Part shown: piece after piece, positions 1-5,906 of the stretch
How positions within the stretch are numbered: position 1 is the first letter of the stretch
Layout of the letters: each line of letters starts with the position of its first letter
Origin: Methanobacteriota archaeon
GTDB taxonomy: Archaea > Halobacteriota > Syntropharchaeia > JACQPP01
Direction: 5' to 3'
Length of the DNA stretch: 13,904 nucleotides
Assembly (NCBI GenBank): GCA_016207465.1
Contig: JACQPP010000048.1
Coordinates: forward strand, 1 to 13,904
Translations under genes and position numbers: made by a program
The notes under the pieces: generated by a model
Seen by the model: only the letters and a program-made list of their open reading frames with translations
Databases searched by the model: none
Told to the model about the DNA's origin: nothing

Positions 1-38
1 CCGGCTATATACTTCCCCGATTCAAAACAGGAACTACC

Positions 39-398
39 TTGCTGGAAGCCCCACTAGGTTGCATGCACCGCGCAGATACCATCCAATTCGACGCATACAC
101 GGATATCCGCGACGCCCGCCGTCGAGGCATCCCAGTCGCACAATACGAGGACCGATATAACTGGGCAACCGGTCGTCTCCAGGAAGCAAAGAACCTCTAC
201 GAAAAAGAGGGTCGTACCAAACGGAATCACGCCATCGGCTATTGCGAAGAAGCGGGAGATGTCTTCAACCGTATTGTAGCGGACATAAAGACGGATATCG
301 AAGATTCAATCACGTTCGCACAAAGGTTCTGGCTGTTGGTCGCCATAGTGGTTATTGCCGTGGCGGTTCTGTTCTACCGTCGGCGGCATCGGGGATAG
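39..398 (+). CDS. Membrane-anchored hypothetical protein, possibly the C-terminal part of a longer gene
   Basis: I do not recognise a family. The 119 residues are mostly charged and probably helical (about 20-88), followed by one hydrophobic segment (about 95-113) and a short tail rich in Arg and His. This looks like a C-terminal membrane anchor with a soluble part on one side. The start is uncertain. A TTG at 39 has AGGA seven bases upstream, an ATG lies at 63, and the frame stays open to the left edge, so the gene may begin outside the window. A TATATA sequence at 6-11 is the only promoter-like signal. Base composition is visibly less GC-rich than every neighbouring gene, with many A- or T-ending codons, so recent acquisition or a different expression class is possible. 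It converges on the minus-strand genes that follow. Confidence 0.55.
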   Translation: MLEAPLGCMHRADTIQFDAYTDIRDARRRGIPVAQYEDRYNWATGRLQEAKNLYEKEGRTKRNHAIGYCEEAGDVFNRIVADIKTDIEDSITFAQRFWLLVAIVVIAVAVLFYRRRHRG

Positions 399-511
399 GC
401 CCAACTTGGGCCCCCAAATACACTACCCGACGGGGCGAAGAGCCCCAGATACTCCAGAAGCGCCCAGAAGCCCGCGGCCACAATCAGGGGCACGGGGACC
501 GGGACGAACAT
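374..511 (-). CDS. Possible 45-aa small membrane protein
   Basis: The minus strand holds an ATG ORF that starts 15 bases after the stop of the 141-aa gene and encodes 45 residues. Residues 2-34 are hydrophobic and aromatic, with a core reading LIVAAGFWALLEYLGLF. The C-terminus is basic (RCRRR), which would fit a single membrane helix with an inside-positive tail. The first 27 codons mostly end in G or C like the real genes here; later codons do so less. There is no Shine-Dalgarno sequence. The last 25 bases overlap the end of the opposite gene. It could be the third gene of an operon with the two genes upstream of it, or a chance ORF. Confidence 0.33.
   Translation of the reverse strand: MFVPVPVPLIVAAGFWALLEYLGLFAPSGSVFGGPSWAYPRCRRR
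398..412 (+). terminator. Short GC hairpin at the stop codon of the first gene
   Basis: GGCCCA (398-403) pairs with TGGGCC (407-412) across a 3-base loop, starting on the last base of the stop codon. No T-run follows on the plus strand, so termination is only suggested by its position between convergent genes. It also lies inside the possible small minus-strand ORF at 374-511. Confidence 0.25.
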
Positions 512-526
512 GATGGAGAAAAGGGT

Positions 527-952
527 TTAGCCGTAGGCTGGCCCGACGAGGTCGGCCTCTCGCCGGAGCATCTCGCGCACCAGGCCGATGATGTCGAAGT
601 CGCGGGTCTCGCGTTCCGCGGCCGACTGGAGCCTTGGGGTTTCCTTCTCGATGCTGAACTCGGGGTGGGCCATGACTTCCTCCACCGACTCTCCGGAGGT
701 GCGGTGCACGTAGGAGGGGCCGTAGGACACCGGGAGCCCCTGGCGGTCGGCCTGGGCCACCAGGGCCTTGAAGGCGAAGAGGTCGAGGACCCCGCGCACC
801 TCCCGGCCCCCCCGCGCCCTCCCCATGACCTCCACCTCGATTTCCTCCACCGGGACCCCCTTGCCCCCCTGGGGGTCCTCGAGGACCATGACGCGGGCCC
901 GGCTCTGCTCCACCAGGATGGCCGCCCCGGGGTCGAGGTCGGAAATCTCCAT
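527..952 (-). CDS. Conserved-looking hypothetical protein, 141 aa
   Basis: I do not recognise this protein. It is acidic and soluble, with no signal peptide or membrane segment. The N-terminal half (1-60) alternates short hydrophobic strands and charged residues, followed by a helix (about 57-70) and a charged C-terminal helix (about 115-135) containing LVREMLRREADL. Codon use matches the GC-rich neighbours, which supports a real gene. The ATG start at 952 is supported by a good TATA box about 35 bases upstream (983-994), giving a very short leader. It lies 48 bases downstream of the PAC2-family gene on the same strand, so it may be read from its own promoter, by read-through, or both. Confidence 0.7.
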   Translation of the reverse strand: MEISDLDPGAAILVEQSRARVMVLEDPQGGKGVPVEEIEVEVMGRARGGREVRGVLDLFAFKALVAQADRQGLPVSYGPSYVHRTSGESVEEVMAHPEFSIEKETPRLQSAAERETRDFDIIGLVREMLRREADLVGPAYG

Positions 953-982
953 GGGGTCCCCGGAAAAGGTGGCTTTGCCGGG

Positions 983-994
983 TTATAAAAATTT
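983..994 (-). promoter_or_regulatory. TATA box for the 141-aa gene
   Basis: On the minus strand this reads AAATTTTTATAA, an AT island in very GC-rich DNA and close to the archaeal TATA consensus. It lies about 32-40 bases before the ATG at 952, so transcription would start only a few bases upstream of that ATG. Confidence 0.55.
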
Positions 995-1000
995 CCCGAC

Positions 1001-1807
1001 TCAACGAATGTAGTCCGGCGGGGGTTCCCCGGAGGCCCCCTGCTTGGCCTTGAGGAGTTCCTCCACCATCTTGCGCTCCAGGCTCTCCCTCTCCTTCAGC
1101 GCTTTTTCCCGCTTCTGGGCCCGCTTCTCGAGGTCGGCGAGGTCGAGTTTCATGGGGATGAGCTTGGAGACGACCTCCAGGACGGCGCGGGCCGCCCGGG
1201 GGTCCTCCACCTGGGGGTTGGTGGTCTCGCCGAGGAGGCAGACCCCGGGGATGGAGCGGGTCTTGGCGACCCCGAGGATAAGGCCGTTGAGGCCGGTGAT
1301 GCCCCCGTCGCGCATGACCACGACCCCGTGCCCCTTCACCTCGTCGAGGGTCTTGGCGTCGGTGGCCACGGCCCACACCCGGGGCTTCGCCACGGGGCGG
1401 TCCATGACGTAGGCGGCGGTGGCGATGACCCGGGAGACCCCCAGGCGCTGGGCGATGTCCATGACCCCCTCGGCAATCTCGTAGTGGGAGCGGACCGCGT
1501 TGGGGTTGGAGTTCTCCGGCTGGGTGTTCCCCGTGTAGATGACCAGGTCCCGGGGCTTCCCCTTCCACCAGTAGAGCTCGTTCTTCGTGGGCTCGGCGAT
1601 GCCGTCGCGGCTCACGATGTAGGGGGGAAAGGCGGGGGAGAGAATCTGGAGGAACGGCTTGGCCCCCAGGGTCTCCACCAAGTAGTCCGCGGAGAGCTTG
1701 GCCACATGGGCCATGCCGGGGAGCCCCACGATGAACGCCGGGTTCTCCAGCTTGGGCTCCGGGGCCAACTCCCGGAGGAGGAGGTTCGGAGAGGGCTGCT
1801 GCAACAT
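1001..1807 (-). CDS. PAC2-family protein (proteasome-assembly-chaperone-like)
   Basis: This 268-residue protein matches the archaeal PAC2 family (related to proteasome assembly chaperone 2 and archaeal PbaB-type proteins; older annotations say ATP-grasp superfamily). Diagnostic features are a GLPGMAHVAKLSADYLVETL motif near residues 28-47, a central part with VIATAAYVMDRP and an ITGLNGLILG segment, then GVCLLGET. Residues about 220-256 form a strongly charged helix, probably a coiled coil. The length suits the family (about 240-270). Some archaeal relatives bind proteasome subunits or PAN-type ATPases, but no proteasome gene is present here, so a proteasome role is by family only. The ATG at 1807 lacks an obvious Shine-Dalgarno sequence. 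AT-rich DNA at 1832-1842 may be its promoter, just inside the 38-base gap after the ATPase gene. Confidence 0.85.
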   Translation of the reverse strand: MLQQPSPNLLLRELAPEPKLENPAFIVGLPGMAHVAKLSADYLVETLGAKPFLQILSPAFPPYIVSRDGIAEPTKNELYWWKGKPRDLVIYTGNTQPENSNPNAVRSHYEIAEGVMDIAQRLGVSRVIATAAYVMDRPVAKPRVWAVATDAKTLDEVKGHGVVVMRDGGITGLNGLILGVAKTRSIPGVCLLGETTNPQVEDPRAARAVLEVVSKLIPMKLDLADLEKRAQKREKALKERESLERKMVEELLKAKQGASGEPPPDYIR

Positions 1808-1845
1808 CAGGTGGAACTCTCGGCTCCCAGGCTAAAAGAATTCTG

Positions 1846-3081
1846 CTATGGGCTCCGGGCGAGCAAATCGGGCTCCCCGCCCCCGTGCCACGACTGGCGG
1901 GGGCGGACCCGCAGGACCTGGGAGGTCTCCGAGTTGTCGTCGAGGGCGAGGGCCACCCCCCGCTCGGAGCCCACCCGCCGCAGGGCCTCCGGGAGACCCC
2001 CCTGGAGGTAGGCAGGGCGGATGCGGGAGAGGGCCTCCAGGTCCTCCTGGGCGGTGAGCCGGTGGGCCAGGAGGAGGTCGCACTGGGAGATGGCCTCATC
2101 GTGGAGGGCGCTGGGCCTCTGGGTGGCCAGCACCAGGGAGAGCCCCGGCTGGCGCCCCTGCTTCATCCAGCCGTTCACCAGGACATCGGTGGCCGGAGTC
2201 GCGGCCCCCCGGGGCAAAAACAGGTGGGCCTCGTCAATGAGCAGCCAGGGGAGAGGGATATCCCCCGACTTCCCGGATTTCCCCAGGGCCTCGGCCTCCT
2301 CCCCGCGGCGGGCCTCCACCCGGGCCCGGTAGATGGCGCGGGCCAGCAGGGCCACCGCCAGGGGAGAAAGACGGGAATCCGGGAGGCGGGAGAGGTCCAC
2401 CACCGAGGCGCCCCCGGGGGAGAGGATGCGCCCCAAGGGGGTCCCCCGCTCCCCCAGGAGGCCCGAGGCGGTCAGGGACCGCAGGCGCGCCGCGACTCCG
2501 TCGGCCACCGGACCCCGCGCCTCCCCGACCCGCCCCACCCGGTCCCCGGGGGAGAACGGCCCCTTCTCCCGCAACTCCTCCACCGCACGCTGCAGAAGAG
2601 CGGCCGCGGGGTGGTAGGGGTCCACCCCCAGCAGCATCCACCAGTCGGCGGGCTCCAGGTCCGCGGCGGCGAACACCAGCCCCCCCGTCTTGTCCCCGGA
2701 CCCGGGGGAAAACATCTGCACCGGGAACCCGCGGGGCTCCAGGCCCCACGAGACCAGACCATCCGCCTTCCTCTGGGGCTCCCCGAGGGTCCAGAAGACC
2801 CCCAGGGGGTCCACCACCACCAGGGAGAGCCGCCGGCGGAACTCCTCCGGCAGAGAGAGCACCTCCTCCGCCACCACCCCCAGCGTATAGGACTTCCCCG
2901 TGCCCCGCTTGCCGCACACCAGCACCACATGGGGCCGCGACACATCCAGATACACGGTCCCCCCCAGGGAGCCATCCAGGGCCTGATACCGCCCCACACG
3001 CAGGGCCCCCTCCGGGGAGCCCCCGCCCCTCCGCCCCAGAACATAGACCCGCTCCGTGACCCCGCCGACACCCGGACCCAT
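1846..3081 (-). CDS. HerA/DUF87-like P-loop ATPase
   Basis: A 411-residue ATPase of the HerA-FtsK superfamily. Walker A is GKRGTGKS at residues 57-64; Walker B is WLLIDEAHLFLP at about 279-290 with Asp283 and Glu284. LATQRPS (about 318-324) matches the sensor region of HerA proteins, and Arg310 in KQGRQPG could be an arginine finger. Residues 10-50 form a short N-terminal beta domain like the HAS barrel of HerA. Family members form hexamers that pump DNA or drive other nucleic-acid or protein machines. The ATG at 3081 is preceded by GAGGTGAT, an almost ideal archaeal Shine-Dalgarno sequence lying within the last codons of the DUF835 gene, so translation is coupled. NurA, Mre11 and Rad50 are absent, so this is probably a side-branch HerA-like ATPase rather than the repair helicase. 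Confidence 0.85.
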   Translation of the reverse strand: MGPGVGGVTERVYVLGRRGGGSPEGALRVGRYQALDGSLGGTVYLDVSRPHVVLVCGKRGTGKSYTLGVVAEEVLSLPEEFRRRLSLVVVDPLGVFWTLGEPQRKADGLVSWGLEPRGFPVQMFSPGSGDKTGGLVFAAADLEPADWWMLLGVDPYHPAAALLQRAVEELREKGPFSPGDRVGRVGEARGPVADGVAARLRSLTASGLLGERGTPLGRILSPGGASVVDLSRLPDSRLSPLAVALLARAIYRARVEARRGEEAEALGKSGKSGDIPLPWLLIDEAHLFLPRGAATPATDVLVNGWMKQGRQPGLSLVLATQRPSALHDEAISQCDLLLAHRLTAQEDLEALSRIRPAYLQGGLPEALRRVGSERGVALALDDNSETSQVLRVRPRQSWHGGGEPDLLARSP

Positions 3082-3084
3082 ATA

Positions 3085-3603
3085 TCACCTCGCGGGGGCC
3101 GGACGGACGACCACGGCCTCCCTCTCCAAGAGCGCCATCTCCCGGGCCTCCAGGGCCCGCGGGCTCACCGGCACCACCAGCAACGCCCCCCGGAACAAGA
3201 CCATCTCCGAGAGGTCCTGCACCAACTTCAACGCCTGGGCGAAGGTGTGCCGGTGCACCAGATACTCCAACCCATCCAAGAGCACCACCGAGCGCCCCGG
3301 GGCCGACACAAACGAGCGCACCGAGCGCACCACCTCGTCCAGCCGCGCCACCGAAGAGACCCCATCGGGGGCCCCCATCCCCAGATAGAGAACCTCCCCA
3401 CCCCCCAGCAGCCGCCGGGCCTCCCGGGGGTCCATCCGCGTGATGACCAGACCCCGCGACCCCCTATCCACCAGACCCCGCACAGCCTCCACGCACCACC
3501 GGGGCTTCTCCTCCTCCACCACCACACACCCCCGCTCCGGGAGCCCCGCCGGGGACTCGCCCACCAGTTCGGATTCCTCGATGACAATCCTCTCCTCGTC
3601 CAA
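3085..3603 (-). CDS. DUF835 family protein
   Basis: A 172-residue DUF835 protein, an archaeal family with a RecA/KaiC-like fold but no proper P-loop. The hallmarks are visible: GLVITRMDP (51-59), a strand-loop VLYLG (71-75), the core SVVLLDGLEYLVHRHTF (105-121), a helix continuing to LSEMVLF, and LLVVPVSPRALEAREMALL (141-159). The start is a TTG at 3603: GGAGG lies five bases upstream and no in-frame ATG exists further up. Its stop is three bases before the ATPase start, so the two form an operon. DUF835 domains often sit beside sensory or ATPase domains; partnership with the HerA-like ATPase is inferred from coupling alone. The AT-rich hairpin repeat begins about 50 bases upstream and may contain the promoter. 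Confidence 0.85.
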   Translation of the reverse strand: MDEERIVIEESELVGESPAGLPERGCVVVEEEKPRWCVEAVRGLVDRGSRGLVITRMDPREARRLLGGGEVLYLGMGAPDGVSSVARLDEVVRSVRSFVSAPGRSVVLLDGLEYLVHRHTFAQALKLVQDLSEMVLFRGALLVVPVSPRALEAREMALLEREAVVVRPAPAR

Positions 3604-3655
3604 TGCCGCCTCCAGAGGATAGTCCCACAGGGGGCAAACAATAGAAAAGGTTTTG

Positions 3656-3736
3656 TATTTTTCTTTCTTTTGGGGTGTCCAGAGACCTTTTCTTTCTTTT
3701 TGCGAAGCAAAAAGAAAGAAAAGGGATTTGGGGCCG
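3656..3736. repeat. Dispersed hairpin repeat, copy 1, abutting tRNA-Pro
   Basis: This 81-base AT-rich element occurs again at 10700-10779 with about six differences. In order it has a pyrimidine tract T5-C-T3-C-T4 (3658-3671), a 14-base linker, then a perfect 18-bp inverted repeat (3686-3703 with 3707-3724) closed by the very stable GCGAAGC mini-hairpin, then GGGATTTGG. The 3' purine arm is A5-G-A3-G-A4, so the first tract matches it in parallel orientation as a triple-helix third strand would. The last seven bases are the acceptor 5' strand of the tRNA. T-rich stretches occur on both strands, so it may also act as a bidirectional oligo-T terminator. Confidence 0.85.
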
Positions 3737-3802
3737 TGGGCTAGCCTGGTATACTCGGAGGTTTGGGACCTCTGGACCCCAGTTCAAATCTGGGCGGCCC
3801 CA
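3730..3802 (+). tRNA. tRNA-Pro (anticodon TGG)
   Basis: A 73-nt tRNA without encoded CCA. The acceptor stem is GGGGCCG (3730-3736) with CGGCCCC (3795-3801), discriminator A at 3802. The T arm is CCCAG-TTCAAAT-CTGGG (3778-3794). The anticodon arm is GGAGG-TTTGGGA-CCTCT (3757-3773) with anticodon TGG at 3764-3766, and no intron. The variable loop is four bases. T8, A14, G15 and the D-loop GG (3748-3749) are present, but the D-stem is poor: 3739-3742 (GGCT) against 3752-3755 (TACT) gives one G-U pair, one G-C pair, a C-A mismatch and a U-U mismatch. The acceptor resembles other archaeal tRNA-Pro. It may be functional despite the D-stem, may be edited, or may be decaying. Confidence 0.85.
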
Positions 3803-3810
3803 TACACACA

Positions 3811-3815
3811 TTTTT
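3811..3815 (+). terminator. Oligo-T terminator of tRNA-Pro
   Basis: A T5 run begins eight bases after the tRNA 3' end, as expected for termination of short archaeal transcripts. It lies 27 bases before the next gene's ATG, in a gap of only 40 bases. Confidence 0.45.
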
Positions 3816-3842
3816 CCATTCCCGGGCCAAGTCCGTAGCACC

Positions 3843-5903
3843 ATGGGCCGGTCCTTCCCCGCCATCCTGGCGATACTGTGGGTCCTCATCCTCCTCCCGG
3901 GACCCGGAGGGGGCCAATCCTACGCTTTCGGGACCTCCCAAATCCATGAGAAAATAGATTTGGCGCCGGGCGCCACCTTCACCACACCCATCCAGTTCTA
4001 CAACATTTACGGCGACCGCACCACCCATGTGGCCCTTAAAGGCTTTGAGTGCGTGGACCAGACTGGATACTCTCCGTGTCCGGAGGGCTGGCGCTCATGG
4101 GTCTCCATCTCGCCCCCCATCAAACCCGTGTCCTACCGGCACCCGAACACCAGCGAACTCTGCACCCTCGACGAGAATTTCCAGGTTGAGCCGCGACCCC
4201 TTGTTCCCAAGACCAGTGCGGAAGGCACGCCCCCGGGATGGACATACCTCCCGTCCCCCTCGAAGCCCGACCACTGGATTCCGGCGCGCGCTATCGAGGT
4301 CACATTCTCCATCCCCCGGGACGCGCCACCGGGAACCTACCATTTTGTCGCCTCCGCCACGGGCTCATGGGTACCCGACAAAGGCTGCAAGGACACGGCC
4401 ATAGCCTTCTCCCAGATGCGGAATTTCAAGTATGATATCCGGATAGGCCAACCCGAAGGAGCCGAGCCCTCCCCGCCCCCGAAGCCCCTGGAGCGGCTCC
4501 GGGAGAAGGTGGTGGAGAAGATGGAAAACGCGAGCGTGAAGCCCCCGGAGCGGCTCCGGGAGACGGCCATGGAAAAGAAGGAGAACACCACACGCCCCCT
4601 CAAGGTCCCACCGTCCCTGGAGCGGCTGAGGGAGGGAATCCTGGAGAGGAAGGCGGCGATGGAGAACCGCAGCAGGCCGCCCCTGGAGAAGGCGGAGAAG
4701 GGGGGGGTGCGGCTGGGGCAGAGGCCGGGGTTCGACTGCGCCGTCTCCTGCGGCGAGGAGGCCGCCGCCTGCCTCAAGGAGAAGGGAGGCCTGGAGGCGT
4801 GCCGCCCCACGGCCGAGACATGCCTCCAGAAGTGCGGGGCCCGGCTTCCCGAGAAGCCCGTCGCGGCCTGCCCCCGCACCTGCAAGGAGAAATACGAGCA
4901 GTGCAAGAGCACGGGGCTCCCCGAGGAACTCTGCCAGGCCCGGGGCCTCCTCTGCGCCTCCCAGTGCTCCGGCTTCGAGCAGATGGGCCGCGCCGCCGTC
5001 ACCATGGCCATGAAGGCCGAACAGAAGGTGGACCCGGGAAAAACGGTGGCCCGCGACCCGGAGGGCAAGCCCATCGAGGTCCTCGCCAGGGCCATGACCA
5101 TCCAGAAGGGCCCCCGGGGCAACGTGATGCGCCTCCCCGTGGCCCTCAAGGCCGGGCAGAAGATGGCCGAGTTCAAGGCCGAGCACATGGAACTCCAGGG
5201 CAACCAGATGGTCATGCCCCTGAAGAGCGGCGACATCGAGGTGGCCAAAATCCGCGCCCGCCTCGGGGAGATGCGCCCCGGAGCCGAGGGGGCCGAGGCC
5301 CCCGTGGAGGCCCTCGAACTCGAGACCCAGCCGGTGGAGGCCGACTTCACCCGGGACGACCCCCGCGTGGGCCGGGCCCGCGTCCACCTCAAGGCCGGGC
5401 TCCGCGAGATGCCCCCCGAGGCCCGCCTCGAAATGCAGCCCACCCGCGCCATCGAGGAGAAGGTCAGGGAAAACTACCAGCGCGCCCTCCAGGCCCGCCG
5501 GCAGACCCTCAAGGACGTCGCCTACGCGGTGGTGGTGGACACCGAGAACCTCTCCATCGAGAACTCCAGCCTCCAGATGCGCGTGGCCCGAGAGTGGGTC
5601 GAGGCCCACGGGGGCCCCGACGCGGTGCGCATCCTCCGCATGCCCGACAACGCCCAGGCCGCCGAGGTCCTCGACACCCTCTTCCGGGGATACGACCCGG
5701 AGGGACAGGCCCTCTTCGAGGCCAACGCCACCGGCCTCTCCGTCTTCAGCCTCGCCGCCACCGAGACAGTCACCACCACCCCCAGCCCCCCGGCCACCGC
5801 CATCCCAGCCCCGGAGCCCACGCGCAAAACCCCGGGCATTGAGGGGGGCCTCGCCATGGCGGTCCTCCTTGCCCTCGCGCTCCTCCTCCGGCGCCGCCCC
5901 TGA
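3843..5903 (+). CDS. Secreted cysteine-rich surface protein with PGF-CTERM-like anchor
   Basis: A 686-residue exported protein. Residues 1-25 are a signal peptide (hydrophobic core about 6-20). About 30-205 is a probable beta-sandwich with four Cys, ending in IPRDAPPGTYHFVASATG. Residues 215-277 hold three charged helical repeats built on ERLRE. Residues 299-375 hold two identical-spacing six-Cys modules. About 415-640 resembles the domain that precedes PGF-CTERM tails, with REWVEAHGGPDAVRIL and a final FEANATGLSVFSLAA. A Pro/Thr-rich stalk leads to PGIEGG (664-669), a hydrophobic helix and RRRP, a PGF-CTERM-type signal with Ile for Phe; family knowledge says archaeosortase cleaves such tails and a lipid anchor replaces them. 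The start is the ATG at 3843, because the open frame upstream runs through the tRNA. No Shine-Dalgarno is seen. Ligand or function is unknown. The next gene follows after three bases. Confidence 0.85.
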   Translation: MGRSFPAILAILWVLILLPGPGGGQSYAFGTSQIHEKIDLAPGATFTTPIQFYNIYGDRTTHVALKGFECVDQTGYSPCPEGWRSWVSISPPIKPVSYRHPNTSELCTLDENFQVEPRPLVPKTSAEGTPPGWTYLPSPSKPDHWIPARAIEVTFSIPRDAPPGTYHFVASATGSWVPDKGCKDTAIAFSQMRNFKYDIRIGQPEGAEPSPPPKPLERLREKVVEKMENASVKPPERLRETAMEKKENTTRPLKVPPSLERLREGILERKAAMENRSRPPLEKAEKGGVRLGQRPGFDCAVSCGEEAAACLKEKGGLEACRPTAETCLQKCGARLPEKPVAACPRTCKEKYEQCKSTGLPEELCQARGLLCASQCSGFEQMGRAAVTMAMKAEQKVDPGKTVARDPEGKPIEVLARAMTIQKGPRGNVMRLPVALKAGQKMAEFKAEHMELQGNQMVMPLKSGDIEVAKIRARLGEMRPGAEGAEAPVEALELETQPVEADFTRDDPRVGRARVHLKAGLREMPPEARLEMQPTRAIEEKVRENYQRALQARRQTLKDVAYAVVVDTENLSIENSSLQMRVAREWVEAHGGPDAVRILRMPDNAQAAEVLDTLFRGYDPEGQALFEANATGLSVFSLAATETVTTTPSPPATAIPAPEPTRKTPGIEGGLAMAVLLALALLLRRRP
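4485..4673 (+). repeat. Three ERLRE repeats, each ending in an N-glycosylation sequon
   Basis: Within the surface protein, residues 215-231, 234-250 and 257-277 share the pattern P-x-ERLRE-(x)n-EK/ER-(x)n-EN followed by AS, TT or RS. Each unit therefore ends in an N-x-S/T sequon, at Asn229, Asn248 and Asn275. The units are highly charged and probably helical, forming a spacer between the N-terminal beta domain and the cysteine modules. Confidence 0.8.
4737..4967 (+). repeat. Tandem six-cysteine modules with 3-6-9-6-3 spacing
   Basis: Module 1 has Cys299, 303, 310, 320, 327 and 331; module 2 has Cys343, 347, 354, 364, 371 and 375. Both read C-x3-C-x6-C-x9-C-x6-C-x3-C, and the sequence between the cysteines is largely different. 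The symmetric spacing and a Gly- or Pro-containing turn in the x9 segment suggest a helical hairpin stapled by three nested disulfides (first-sixth, second-fifth, third-fourth). The disulfide pairing is inference. Confidence 0.85.
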
Positions 5904-5906
5904 GAG

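Noticed and set aside
423..2099. Long open frame on the minus strand across the 141-aa and PAC2 genes
   Set aside because: It is a shadow of GC-rich codon use. Its product is low-complexity Pro/Gly/Arg, while the overlapping frames encode recognisable or normally composed proteins.
3656..3736. Hairpin repeat as an insertion sequence, MITE or CRISPR
   Set aside because: There is no transposase, no visible target duplication, and only two distant copies without spacers. A non-autonomous element cannot be excluded but is not supported.
1885..3744. Plus-strand open frame opposite the ATPase and DUF835 genes
   Set aside because: Pro/Gly/Arg/His-rich antisense shadow that also runs through the hairpin repeat into the tRNA.
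3675..3842. Extended N-terminus for the surface protein
   Set aside because: The extension translates the hairpin repeat and the tRNA; the ATG at 3843 gives a proper signal peptide.
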